Both the position numbers and the translations under genes were made by a program. Of a stretch of DNA of 45,853 bases, positions 1 to 8,108 are shown in pieces; within the stretch, counting starts at the first letter, position 1, and each line of letters starts with the position of its first letter. The stretch is taken from positions 1 through 45,853 of the forward strand of contig CACVKW010001031.1 of the NCBI GenBank assembly GCA_902749685.1, read 5' to 3'. The notes beneath the pieces were generated by a model that worked only from the letters and a program-made list of their open reading frames with translations, was not told the origin of the DNA and made no database searches. Source of the stretch: Olavius sp. associated proteobacterium Delta 1. Its GTDB lineage: Bacteria > Desulfobacterota > Desulfobacteria > Desulfobacterales > JAFDCJ01.

Positions 1-1
1 C

Positions 2-196
2 GGCACGACCCTGATTCACCCGGATCCCGTGGTGGCGGATGCCTGGAACACGGCCGTCTTTGTTCTGGGGCCGGAAAAAGGGTTGAAATGGGTCGAGAAG
101 ATAGCGGCAATGGAAACCATTATGGTAACGCCTGCGGGCGACATCATGTATTCTAAAGGATTGAAAAATGCACTTCATGTACTGGAAGCTCAATGA
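2..196 (+). CDS. apbE: ApbE-type FAD:protein FMN transferase, C-terminal fragment
   Basis: This is the last 64 codons of a gene that begins outside the window. The translation contains ADAWNTAVFVLGPEKGL, which matches the C-terminal Asp/Thr block of ApbE (canonically ADALSTA...MG..KGL). ApbE proteins transfer FMN from FAD covalently to a Thr in FMN_bind domains in the periplasm, with Mg2+ bound partly by the Asp and Thr of this block. The stop lies 25 bp before the start of an FMN_bind protein, so enzyme and likely substrate are adjacent on one strand. Family is clear although only the C-terminus is visible; lipoprotein signal and FAD-binding part cannot be checked. Confidence 0.82.
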   Translation, partial: GTTLIHPDPVVADAWNTAVFVLGPEKGLKWVEKIAAMETIMVTPAGDIMYSKGLKNALHVLEAQ

Positions 197-221
197 ATAT
201 TATCTATCGAGGAGGGTATAA

Positions 222-812
222 ATGTCTAGGAATTTGATTTTTACAAGTTTTACGTTGTTCGTTGTGATGTTGGTCACCACGGTGGCTTGTTTTGCTTTTA
301 CGCTTCTGACCAAGGAAAAAGCCCTCAAACAAGTATTTTGGAAGGGCGCTCAGATTGAAACCGAGAAAATAGAGCTGTCTGGTGATGACCTGTTGATCGT
401 CGAAAAAAGATTGGGCGGCAGTCTAGTGTACTTTCAGGAGGGCTCAGAATCAAAACAAGTTGAGGGAAAAACTGCCATTGAATTTCACTTTGGCTTAAAA
501 GATGGAAAAAAAAGAGGGGTGGCCATTATTGACGAGGAACCGGGAAAATGGGGGCCGGTGGAGTTTATTACGGCCATGGACCTCAAAGGCACCGTCAAAA
601 AGGTAAAAGTGATGAGTTATCAGGAACAACGAGGTCGTCCCATCGCCCGCAGTTCTTTTATGAACCAATTCCGGGGCAAGTCCAGCAGATCCCTCATGCA
701 AGTGGGTAAAGATATTGTCGGTGTCAGCGGAGCAACCATATCTTCACGCGCTGCCACCTTTTCCGTGAAAAAGGCAATCGTGCTATATGAAGAAGTCTAC
801 CTGAAGAAGTAG
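222..812 (+). CDS. FMN-binding domain protein, likely covalently flavinylated
   Basis: A 196-residue protein with one N-terminal membrane or signal segment (about residues 5-30) and a C-terminal FMN_bind domain (about 85-192), as in RnfG and NqrC. The motif GVSGATISS at 167-175 is the ApbE modification site; Thr172 is the predicted FMN acceptor. The start is supported by AGGAGG seven bases upstream. It follows an apbE gene and precedes a decaheme outer-surface cytochrome. Inference: it is a membrane-anchored extracytoplasmic flavoprotein relaying electrons towards the cytochrome. No other Rnf or Nqr subunit is nearby, so it is not part of an obvious Rnf complex. Family assignment is secure; the redox partner is inferred. 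Confidence 0.85.
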   Translation: MSRNLIFTSFTLFVVMLVTTVACFAFTLLTKEKALKQVFWKGAQIETEKIELSGDDLLIVEKRLGGSLVYFQEGSESKQVEGKTAIEFHFGLKDGKKRGVAIIDEEPGKWGPVEFITAMDLKGTVKKVKVMSYQEQRGRPIARSSFMNQFRGKSSRSLMQVGKDIVGVSGATISSRAATFSVKKAIVLYEEVYLKK

Positions 813-939
813 GAATTCAAAACAACGGTAGTATAAAACGCTTTCGATTGCCTCTCGGGTTCGAATACAGGCAGATCGGAGATTAACTCTCAGACAGATT
901 GGGTATAAATAAATATTAAATCAAACGAAGGAGGTTATC

Positions 940-3315
940 ATGATGAGCAGGCTTTTAAGTTTTTTGGCCGTGGGGCTAGCGCTGTTGCTCGCCTTCGCGC
1001 TGGTTGGCTGCTCCGGAGGCAACTCAGGTGGTAGTGGGAAACAAGCGCAGGTCCAAGCTGTCACGGTTACCGACAACGGTCAGGTGGCAACGATGGAGGT
1101 TGCTTTTCGGCTTTCCGACGACGGAGAGCCCCTTTCAGGTGTTGCTGACAACAGCATCAGGTTTAGCGTTGCCAAGCTCATTCCTGCGGCAAGTCCCAGT
1201 GCATGGCAAAGCTATGTCAACGCAGTCGAGGATGTGGAGAATCCACCTGCAGGATGGCCGCCGGCTCAAGGTGCCCCCAATGTAACGGGAGAGGCCACGC
1301 ATGCCGCGACTGAATTCGCGAGTACCGAAGGCGGCGTCTTTACGGACAATGGCGACGGCACGTATTCTTATAAATTTTCATTTAATTTCAGAGCCGTGAC
1401 AGATCCCGTCACAGGTGACCCCATCGCCTACGATCCGTCCTTTACCCATCGCATCGCCATGCAGGTGAGCGACAACGCCACCAATGCCACATATGATTTT
1501 ATTCCCAACAACATGAGCGCGACCCCGGGCACCCGCAGCATCGTTGCCAACATTCGATGCAGCGAATGCCATGAAAAATTCGGCTTCCACGGCGGTGACC
1601 GGGTTGCGGTGGAGTACTGTGTCACCTGCCACAACCCCGGCACAACGGATGCCAACAGCGGCAACACCGTAGACTTCAAGGTCATGGTCCACAAGATCCA
1701 TTCCGGTGAGAACGGTCCGGAGGTTGAAGCCGGCGGCGAATATGCCATCTGGGGCTACCGCAACACCAAACACGACTACTCCGACCTCTTGTATCCGCAG
1801 GACACTATCAATTGTGCCAAGTGCCACGACGGATCCGACCCGGAGACGCCCGACGGCGACAACTGGAAGAACGTACCCTCCGCAGCAGCCTGTACGTCGT
1901 GCCACGACGCCCCCGATCCCGCCGACTATCCCACTTTCCCCGATTTAACGGCGGCTGAGATCGAAACGGTCCATCTGACGCCCAATGCCACCCCGAACAA
2001 TCCCAATTTGCCGGCGGGTGTGCCCAGTATTGAATATGTACTGAACTCGGCTACGGTTGACGGCGCCAACCAGGCGGTCATAAACTTCCAGATCCTGCGG
2101 GACGACGTGCCGATCGATCTCATAAATCTTCCTGCAGATCTGACAGCGGCCGGCAACCGGCCGACTTTCCTTCTGGGCTATGCCCAGGACCAGGGCGACG
2201 GTATTGCCGAACCTGCCGAGTACAACAACCTTGGACGCACTTCCGGACAACCCCAATCGGTGTCCCTGAGCAGTGTCACCAGCCTGGTTGACGACGGCGA
2301 CGGCACTTTCACGGCCACAATCGCCAGCGCATTTCCGGCCGGCGCCACCCTGCGGGCCGTGGGCCTGCAAGGCTACTTCCAGGTGGATACGGATGGCGAC
2401 AATGCCGCTGACTACCCGTTGCATACACCTTCAGCGGTTGTTGCCGTTAGCGGTGATGACGCCCGGCGCGAGGTGGTCGACAACAACAGCTGCGCCAGTT
2501 GCCACGAGTGGTTTGAAGGCCATGGCGGAAACCGGGTCTTTAACATGAACATCTGCGTTTTCTGCCACAACCCCAACCTGAGCAGCAGCGGCCGTGGAAT
2601 CGAGACGCCAAATGCTGCGAATGTGGCCGCTTATGGGGCTGACCCGCTTGTATATCCAGAAGCCACGAATAACTTCAAGGATATGGTCCACGGCATCCAT
2701 GGCGCGGCACAGCGGACCACGGATTACGAATTTGTCCGTGGCGGCTTCCGGCAAAACCCCTACAACTGGAGCGACGTGGTATTTCCGGGAAGGGCCGCCG
2801 ACTGTCTGATCTGTCATAAATCCGGAACCTTTACGGTCCCGCTGGACGACGACACCCTGTTGACCACCAACCGGACCACGGGGGTGGCCGATGGGAATGA
2901 CCCAGACAGAGCTGCTGTTCTCGCGGCCCAGGATGGGGCTTCCCTGCCCAATCCCACCGACTGGGTCATTACGCCCGCTGCGGCGGCTTGTTACGCCTGT
3001 CACGACAGTACGGAGGATCAAGCTCACATGGAACAGAACGGCGCTCTAATCAATGAAAATCGCAATGATCCCTTGCTTGGCACCAGTGTTGAGACCTGTT
3101 CAGTCTGCCACGGCACTGGAAAAACCGCAGACCTTGCGGTGGTTCACGCTGCTACTGAAGCGGCTACCGTGATCGGCAGGATCGCCGCCCCGGACTCGTC
3201 GGGCGGCTCTGTAGATGATTCGCAGGCCGCGCTATGCGGTCCGGGACCGCTATCTGCTCGGCCTCCTGGTCACAGCACAAGCCTTGATTGTTGCAGCTGC
3301 CACGGCTTCAACTAG
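940..3315 (+). CDS. OmcA/MtrC-family decaheme c-type cytochrome lipoprotein
   Basis: A 791-residue lipoprotein (signal peptide with lipobox LVGC, about residue 24) carrying ten CXXCH motifs, at about residues 207, 227, 292, 318, 518, 539, 622, 684, 720 and 784. Two homologous halves each show a CxxCHE..HGG...CVxCHNP signature, typical of the OmcA/MtrC outer-surface cytochromes that pass electrons to minerals, metals or partners. The start follows GGAGG. Heme distribution is 4+5+1 rather than the usual 5+5: the first half lacks its fifth motif, and the tenth (CCSCH) sits at the extreme C-terminus in a low-complexity tail. No MtrA/MtrB-like conduit is in view. A hairpin follows the stop. Confidence 0.93.
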   Translation: MMSRLLSFLAVGLALLLAFALVGCSGGNSGGSGKQAQVQAVTVTDNGQVATMEVAFRLSDDGEPLSGVADNSIRFSVAKLIPAASPSAWQSYVNAVEDVENPPAGWPPAQGAPNVTGEATHAATEFASTEGGVFTDNGDGTYSYKFSFNFRAVTDPVTGDPIAYDPSFTHRIAMQVSDNATNATYDFIPNNMSATPGTRSIVANIRCSECHEKFGFHGGDRVAVEYCVTCHNPGTTDANSGNTVDFKVMVHKIHSGENGPEVEAGGEYAIWGYRNTKHDYSDLLYPQDTINCAKCHDGSDPETPDGDNWKNVPSAAACTSCHDAPDPADYPTFPDLTAAEIETVHLTPNATPNNPNLPAGVPSIEYVLNSATVDGANQAVINFQILRDDVPIDLINLPADLTAAGNRPTFLLGYAQDQGDGIAEPAEYNNLGRTSGQPQSVSLSSVTSLVDDGDGTFTATIASAFPAGATLRAVGLQGYFQVDTDGDNAADYPLHTPSAVVAVSGDDARREVVDNNSCASCHEWFEGHGGNRVFNMNICVFCHNPNLSSSGRGIETPNAANVAAYGADPLVYPEATNNFKDMVHGIHGAAQRTTDYEFVRGGFRQNPYNWSDVVFPGRAADCLICHKSGTFTVPLDDDTLLTTNRTTGVADGNDPDRAAVLAAQDGASLPNPTDWVITPAAAACYACHDSTEDQAHMEQNGALINENRNDPLLGTSVETCSVCHGTGKTADLAVVHAATEAATVIGRIAAPDSSGGSVDDSQAALCGPGPLSARPPGHSTSLDCCSCHGFN

Positions 3316-3336
3316 TCCGGGCAAAACAACGTTCAC

Positions 3337-3369
3337 ATAAAGGGCGCCGCAACAGACGGCGCCCCTTAT
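3337..3369 (+). terminator. Hairpin after the decaheme gene, probable terminator
   Basis: Inverted repeat of 13 bp with one mismatch (3337-3349 against 3357-3369) around a 7-nt loop, GC-rich in its centre, 21 bp after the cytochrome stop. The downstream T-tract is weak, so it could be a terminator or a transcript-stabilising hairpin. Confidence 0.6.
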
Positions 3370-3609
3370 GTCCGTTGTTTAATCAGGAACGGTTTGCACG
3401 CTTAGCCGGATCGGATTTTCCAGTCGCCTGATTGTGGTATTTTTCAGGGCGGATCTACTCGGTGATCTCCCGGGTAAGCTTTCTGCAGTCGCTTATTTTC
3501 AGGCCGGCGGCCGGCGAACCCGGATCACTGGGCGGACGGCGACACGAGTTGAACTCGCTTAAACGCGATGTTTGCGGACCGGTTGCCGGACTTGGATGTC
3601 GCAGTGCCG

Positions 3610-3631
3610 CTGATGACGTTGCCGTCATCAG
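3610..3631 (-). terminator. Hairpin just after the small minus-strand ORF
   Basis: Perfect 9-bp inverted repeat (CTGATGACG, TTGC loop, CGTCATCAG), starting 2 bp after the stop at 3633. No T-tract on the minus strand, so its terminator role is inferred from position. Confidence 0.4.
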
Positions 3632-3632
3632 A

Positions 3633-3800
3633 TCAGTCGAGTTTCATGCTACCTTCCGGCTCCCATCCGGGGGCCAGCACGGCCTGGCTGTGGTGATAGG
3701 GGCATTGCAGGCACTTCCCCTCTATTTCACCCTCCGCATACCAGACGATCTTTTTCCCCTGTATCTCACTGTAACCCATGGCTTTCAAGTCATTTTTTCC
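3633..3800 (-). CDS. Small hypothetical protein (boundaries uncertain)
   Basis: An open frame on the minus strand ends here with a protein-like stretch: MGYSEIQGKKIVWYAEGEIE, then KCLQCPYHHSQAVLAPG. CxxCPYHH could bind metal, but I recognise no family. In-frame Met choices are poor; the open frame reaches back to about 3893, where only a TTG is available, and a second Cys (IFCHGK) lies upstream. A perfect 9-bp hairpin directly follows the stop, which favours a real transcript. It may be the surviving 3' end of a decayed gene. The larger overlapping plus-strand frame here looks like noise. Confidence 0.33.
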   Translation of the reverse strand, partial: GKNDLKAMGYSEIQGKKIVWYAEGEIEGKCLQCPYHHSQAVLAPGWEPEGSMKLD

Positions 3801-4124
3801 ATGGCAAAAAATTGTGCTATTGTTGGGATCCGGGCTGGTGGTTTTGGTCCAGCGCCCGCCCTTTTGGTGAGAGGACTTCTTTTGGCATTGCAATTGCCGG
3901 CTCGATCCTGTAATTTACTTCCCGGTGGGCCGATCGAACCCCAGCAATCATATTGGAATCGATCAATGAAATTAAGAACGAAATAATACGGATTCAAGCA
4001 GCGTGGGATGGGATGACGATGGGGGTTAAGGGGTTCCACCGTTGTAGCAATTGCAGACGCGCATTGCAGCATTGCAGTTCGAACAATTTTTTAACCTCAT
4101 GGTCACCCGATACAAGGAGGAAAA

Positions 4125-4391
4125 ATGAAAAAATGGTTGGCATTGATTGCCTTGGGCGTGTTGTTGGGCTGTGCCAAAGAAATGCCTCAAAAGCCCCATT
4201 ATGAGACTAATTTCGGTGAGGAATGCGCTGCGGATTGTGAGAAGGATTATTCCGAGTGCCTCGCATCCAACATTCGCCCGGACTTCTTAGTCATGTCAAC
4301 CCGCAAGAAGGCCTGTGAAAACTATATTCGCGACTGTTACCAGCTGTGCGAAAAAAAAGAAAAACAACGATCTGCTGCCCCCAATCAATGA
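4125..4391 (+). CDS. Small cysteine-rich lipoprotein
   Basis: An 88-residue protein with a strong Shine-Dalgarno (AAGGAGG), a short signal peptide and lipobox LLGC (Cys16), so it is probably an envelope lipoprotein. The mature part has six further Cys in a mirrored pattern: Cx3Cx6C (about 34-45) and, some 27 residues on, Cx6Cx3C (about 69-80). Both segments are predicted helical from composition, which would allow an alpha-hairpin clamped by disulfides, resembling CHCH folds in spacing logic but not in sequence. I recognise no family. It is flanked by a Family B repeat copy downstream (about 4405-4420). Confidence 0.75.
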   Translation: MKKWLALIALGVLLGCAKEMPQKPHYETNFGEECAADCEKDYSECLASNIRPDFLVMSTRKKACENYIRDCYQLCEKKEKQRSAAPNQ

Positions 4392-4404
4392 AAACAGCTT
4401 TCTA

Positions 4405-4421
4405 GTACCTGAATTTTATAC
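4405..4421. repeat. Family B repeat, single arm
   Basis: GTACCTGAATTTTATACGC matches the TACCTGAATTTTGC arm found at four other gene ends in this window. It lies 14 bp after a plus-strand stop, between convergent genes. No second arm is visible. Confidence 0.5.
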
Positions 4422-4499
4422 GCAAATAATCGGCAATGATGTTCGCGATCAAGTTACCGCAATTTCCTTGGCGCGATGATTTTTTCTTTAAACCCATCA

Positions 4500-4531
4500 T
4501 GCCATTATTCCAACATTCCACTATTCCAATT
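4500..4531. repeat. Short-word low-complexity repeat (ATTCCA)
   Basis: CATTATTCCAACATTCCACT and the next bases repeat the word ATTCCA with small changes. The same style of word repeat occurs at 40576-40610. Confidence 0.4.
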
Positions 4532-4557
4532 GTAAGCGAAGCGAACTAACTTAGGTC

Positions 4558-5508
4558 TCAGCTTCTTTTAGGCAACGCTACCAGAATTTCTAACCGCGAG
4601 CCGTCCAGGTTGGCCCGGTAAATTTGGTGGGTCCGAGAATCAGTCCAGTAAATTTTACCGCCATTTTTGTCCACCGCAATTCCTCTCGGATTATAAGACC
4701 ATTTTACCAGGGTTTCGCATCCCGAACCATCCAGGTTCGCGCGGTGGATATTGTGTGTGCCTGAATCGGTCCAGTAGATCTTACCACCGACATCATCAAC
4801 TGCAATACCCTGTGGATTCGGCGCCCACTTCACGATTACGTGATGTCTCGATCCATCCAGGTTACTACGGTGAATTTGGTGATTGCCTGAATCAATCCAA
4901 TACAGCTTTCTGCCGACGCTGTCGATCGCTATCCCAAGCGGCTTGTGGGACCATTTCACTAAAATTTGGCGACCCGAACCGTTCAAGTTGGTGCGATAAA
5001 TTTGGTGAGTGCCCGTATCGGTCCAATATAACTTGCCGGCGGCTCTGTCGACCGCGATCCCTTGGGGGTCGGACAACCCGGTTAATAAGATTTCGCGGCT
5101 GGAACCATCTAGATTGGCCCGGTTAATTTGGTGTATGCCTGAATCGCTCCAGTATATCTTGTCGTTGGCGACTGCGATTCCCCGGGGATTGGGTGTCCAC
5201 TCCACTATGGTTTGCCGGCCCGAGCCGTCCAGGTTGGCCCGGTATATTTCGTGAGTTCCTGAATCAGTCCAATATAGCTGGCCGGCGGCATGGTCGACCG
5301 CGATTGCCTGCGGCTCAGACAACCTGGTCACCTGCGCACGGCGTTCCGAACCCACAAAACCGGTGCGCTGGACCGGGCTCCCAACCGCATCCGTCCGATA
5401 AGGAGGGATCCCAAAAACAAACGGATTGGCAGACCCCACCTCAGATAACAGAACGAAGGCCAAGAGGCTTACAACGGCTAATATCAAATTGCTATAAAAC
5501 ACTTTCAA
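4558..5508 (-). CDS. Secreted six-bladed YWTD beta-propeller
   Basis: A 316-residue protein with a signal peptide (about 1-28), followed by six tandem repeats of about 42 residues, each with the core (L/I)YWTDSGTHQI(Y/H)RANLDGS. These are LDL-receptor class B (YWTD) repeats; six make exactly one closed propeller, so the domain is complete and is the whole mature protein. At DNA level the units recur about every 126 bp and are very similar, suggesting recent amplification or gene conversion. Such propellers bind proteins or ligands and are generally not enzymes; target unknown. The start appears to be TTG with only a weak ribosome site, so it could be a few codons off. Confidence 0.85.
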   Translation of the reverse strand: MKVFYSNLILAVVSLLAFVLLSEVGSANPFVFGIPPYRTDAVGSPVQRTGFVGSERRAQVTRLSEPQAIAVDHAAGQLYWTDSGTHEIYRANLDGSGRQTIVEWTPNPRGIAVANDKIYWSDSGIHQINRANLDGSSREILLTGLSDPQGIAVDRAAGKLYWTDTGTHQIYRTNLNGSGRQILVKWSHKPLGIAIDSVGRKLYWIDSGNHQIHRSNLDGSRHHVIVKWAPNPQGIAVDDVGGKIYWTDSGTHNIHRANLDGSGCETLVKWSYNPRGIAVDKNGGKIYWTDSRTHQIYRANLDGSRLEILVALPKRS

Positions 5509-5571
5509 GGCGGGTCTCTTTGAATTGCTGGATTTGGTAATCTCAATACCCTGGCTCTAGGTTACTGCCAA

Positions 5572-5610
5572 TAACACAATCGTATTTAAGCTACAAAATA
5601 AATTGTGTTA
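5572..5610. promoter_or_regulatory. Inverted repeat upstream of the propeller gene
   Basis: Perfect 9-bp arms TAACACAAT (5572-5580) and ATTGTGTTA (5602-5610) separated by 21 bp, 64 bp or more upstream of the propeller start. Could be an operator or a small hairpin. Confidence 0.3.
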
Positions 5611-5699
5611 CTCGCAGCTGAAACGTTTATCGGTAGCAGCTGCATTTATGTGTTATAACGGTTCAACCAATAAACGATTTAACCCAAGGCAAAACGGTC

Positions 5700-6146
5700 T
5701 CAAATTGCCTGCTGAATAAATTCAGGGACCATGAATACCCGATCCACTTCCTTTTTAGAATAAACAAACGGCTCCAAATCTTTAGCCAGGCGACTGAAGT
5801 CCAGTTGGGCGCTCCGTAAAAGCAATCTGTCACGCAACTCTTTTTTATTTCGGATTGACATTTTTTGATCCAGATAATCAAAATTCACCGCGGATTTTCC
5901 AAGCAGGAAAACAACATCAAAAAAATCGCGGCCCATCGGCCGGCTGCGGTTAAAAATAGAAAAAATTTTCTGCGCAGCTATAATATCAGCGGGCACAGTG
6001 TTTATTCTTGAAAATACATCGAATTTGTTTAGGATAAATTTATCCGGGTTATATCGGACTCCCTGTGGCTCGGTAGCTATCTGGATCAGCAGCTTTTCAT
6101 CCCGATGACCGGATAAAACGAAAGGAGTTTGTAATTCCCTGAATCG
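5700..6146 (-). pseudogene. Remnant of an AbiEii/AbiGii-type nucleotidyltransferase, 5' truncated
   Basis: The 98 residues that start at a GTG (5996) read IIAAQKIFSIFNRSRPMGRD then FFDVVFLLGK, matching the C-terminal part of AbiEii toxins (...EK..AL..R...RDFYDL..L). The same frame stays open and protein-like upstream to about 6146 (FVLSGHRDEKLLIQIATEPQ, DKFILNKFDVFSRI) with no start codon, and is then closed by a TAA. Family proteins are usually 250-300 residues and carry the GSxxL(x)RD nucleotidyltransferase motif near the N-terminus; that half is missing. No AbiEi-like antitoxin is adjacent. I read it as a dead phage-defence toxin/antitoxin gene. Confidence 0.68.
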
Positions 6147-6179
6147 TTATCAACCAAACTGGCCAAGGTTTGATCCTGT

Positions 6180-6551
6180 TTACGAATGCTGGACTAGGCA
6201 GAACTCGTTGCCGTCCGGGTCGGCCATTACCGCCCACGTTATTCCGTATTCGCTGATCTCGTCGAGCTTGGTTCCGCCAAGGTCCACTACCCGCTGCACC
6301 GCCGACTGCAAATTTGTGACATCCAGGTCGATGTGGGCCCGGTTCTTGTGTTCGTGTTGCTCCGGTACTTTTTGAAGCAACAAAGACGGAGGGTCGCCTC
6401 CTCCGATCCGGCAGTACTTGTCGGCCTTGAACGAAATCTCCTGCCCGAGGACCTCCGACCAGAATTCCGCACAACTTTTCAGATCATTCACGTCGAGCAC
6501 GATGGCGTATAGTGATCCGACTGGTTCCGATGCTCCTGTGTCACTTGTCAC
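6180..6551 (-). CDS. VOC-family (glyoxalase/bleomycin-resistance) protein
   Basis: A 123-residue single-domain protein. It shows the paired beta-alpha-beta-beta-beta layout: AIVLDVNDLKSCAEFWSEVLG, a middle RAHIDLDVTNL strand and a terminal WAVMADPDGNEFCLV. His in RAHIDLDV and Glu in GNEFCLV are usual metal positions in VOC folds. I chose the GTG start because GGGAGGAAG lies five bases upstream; an ATG 16 codons further out (6599) has no good ribosome site. Substrate unknown: the family includes glyoxalases, dioxygenases and drug-binding proteins. It stands alone between a toxin remnant and an unknown gene. Confidence 0.82.
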   Translation of the reverse strand: MTSDTGASEPVGSLYAIVLDVNDLKSCAEFWSEVLGQEISFKADKYCRIGGGDPPSLLLQKVPEQHEHKNRAHIDLDVTNLQSAVQRVVDLGGTKLDEISEYGITWAVMADPDGNEFCLVQHS

Positions 6552-6705
6552 GGCGTCTTCCTCCCTTCTTTGTTTGATACGTGATTGCTTTGCTAGCATT
6601 TAGCATGGGAAAATCATGCTTGTGTATCAGATTTTGGGTTCCCCGATAAATCGGGATTTACGCTTCGCTCCAACCGGTTGGTCCGGGTAAGGGACTAAAA
6701 AATAG

Positions 6706-6737
6706 AAAAGACAGTGCCGAAACTAGCATTGTCTTTT
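6706..6737 (-). terminator. Rho-independent terminator, mainly for the minus-strand 416-residue gene
   Basis: Stem AAAAGACAGTGC (6706-6717) with GCATTGTCTTTT (6726-6737), one G-T wobble, 8-nt loop. On the minus strand it runs into a T-rich tract, about 120 bp after the stop at 6858. A smaller palindrome (CCCGATAAATCGGG) lies near 6641-6655. Confidence 0.6.
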
Positions 6738-6857
6738 TACCTCTGAGTTCTAATTACTTTTGGGGCTATAAGTTCTCTAAAGATTTTATCTTAATCAAAA
6801 ACTAATTTCGTGAGAATTCATGTTAATTTGCGGCTTATACCAAGCATTTAAATTGAA

Positions 6858-8108
6858 TTAAGCCAACGATGCAGTCATTCCATCAACCAACCCCAGCACG
6901 CGCCGCACCACAAATCGGAATTGTTCCGGTGACTTGATTGAGAGTCCCGACTTATCGATGCCATCGGACGCAAAGTTATCCCGCAGGCCGAGTAAAAATT
7001 TGCGCACTGATTTTTGCACTTCCGGAGACTCAATCGGCAGCTTTATCTTAATTGTGTGAAAAAGCTTATTGAGCGCGGCCGGAAGCAGCGCAGATAATGA
7101 ACGGCCCGCGGAGTCTTTGCGGGAGGAATGTAGCCAATTGCCCATAAAATCGATGGCGGCCTCCGTCCCGGGACCCCCGTGGCGTAACGTAACAAATAAT
7201 CTGCCTAAATCCGGCTCGTCATTGTCAGTCGAAGGAAAAGGGTCCTCCAGCAGCATGACTTTCTGTCGGTATGCCTCCATCTGTCTGATGTTCTGCGTCA
7301 TGTCGGCATTAAGATCAGTACATCTGCAGTGAAATAATTTGATCCAGCGCAAACAATGATTGAAGATCAGATCGTCTTCAAATCCTGGCGGTGGATTTTT
7401 CAGGTTTTTCCAGAACATCGCGGCATATCCGTAAAATAGAGCCGAATCCATCCGGCAGCCGGAGACAGTGCTGCTGCGATATTTTAATGCGTAATTGCCT
7501 ACGAATTCGATTATAACCCGCGTCAGAATTCGGCGAAATTCTGAAGCAGGTTCACTGGCCAGATATTTAAGATAACACAACAAATATGCTGATTGGTCCT
7601 CCTTCAAATAATAGTAGACGCGCGGTAGAATTATCCAGGGCGTATCTGATTTTGACCCGGCTTTTGATACGACTTCCTCTCGTATCGCATTCAGGTTTCT
7701 GATCAAATCCGGATCAAACCGGATGCATTTATTCGTCAGAGGACCCATGCGCTGCCAACTGGATGCAGCTGTTTGAAAAAGCATGCGGGCAAAAGATTCG
7801 TCAAAGCCGATACGGGTTAAGGCCGGAATGATTTTATTCTCCAGCTGGCGGCTAAACCAGCCTTCCAACTCCATATCCGGCAAGGCTTCAACTGCCTGGA
7901 AGAATTTTTCCCGGGCCGCCGCCTCGCATTGTCGCAGGCGCGTTTCGAGTCCTTGGCAGCGGAATCCGCCCATTAAATTGAAGGTGTGATTGGGGGCCGA
8001 ATTGTGAGGCGCGGAAAAAGGCTGGTCTAGAAATCGTGAAGGCCCGTGAATTGCATTCGCCCCCTGCAGGGGGGTTGCCGGTTGCCGAAAAGGATAAATA
8101 GTTGCCAT
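6858..8108 (-). CDS. Hypothetical protein, 416 residues
   Basis: A complete gene with a good ribosome site (GGAGAAAG, six bases before ATG) and its own terminator. The protein is mostly helical by composition, has no signal peptide or membrane segment and several Cys, and shows no motif I can name. The N-terminal 40 residues are rich in Pro, Ala and Asn and look disordered. Phrases such as DTPWIILPRVYYYLKEDQSA and GNYALKYRSS suggest a folded helical core. Its upstream region, shared with a divergent sensor gene, is crowded with short palindromes, so its expression is probably regulated. Cytoplasmic; function unknown. Confidence 0.75.
   Translation of the reverse strand: MATIYPFRQPATPLQGANAIHGPSRFLDQPFSAPHNSAPNHTFNLMGGFRCQGLETRLRQCEAAAREKFFQAVEALPDMELEGWFSRQLENKIIPALTRIGFDESFARMLFQTAASSWQRMGPLTNKCIRFDPDLIRNLNAIREEVVSKAGSKSDTPWIILPRVYYYLKEDQSAYLLCYLKYLASEPASEFRRILTRVIIEFVGNYALKYRSSTVSGCRMDSALFYGYAAMFWKNLKNPPPGFEDDLIFNHCLRWIKLFHCRCTDLNADMTQNIRQMEAYRQKVMLLEDPFPSTDNDEPDLGRLFVTLRHGGPGTEAAIDFMGNWLHSSRKDSAGRSLSALLPAALNKLFHTIKIKLPIESPEVQKSVRKFLLGLRDNFASDGIDKSGLSIKSPEQFRFVVRRVLGLVDGMTASLA

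Noticed and set aside
1378..1905. Long minus-strand frame inside the decaheme gene
   Set aside because: Antisense shadow of GC-rich coding sequence; the plus-strand gene is certain.
3432..3986. 184-codon plus-strand open frame after the decaheme gene
   Set aside because: No ribosome site, composition unlike a protein, and it overlaps a more protein-like minus-strand frame.
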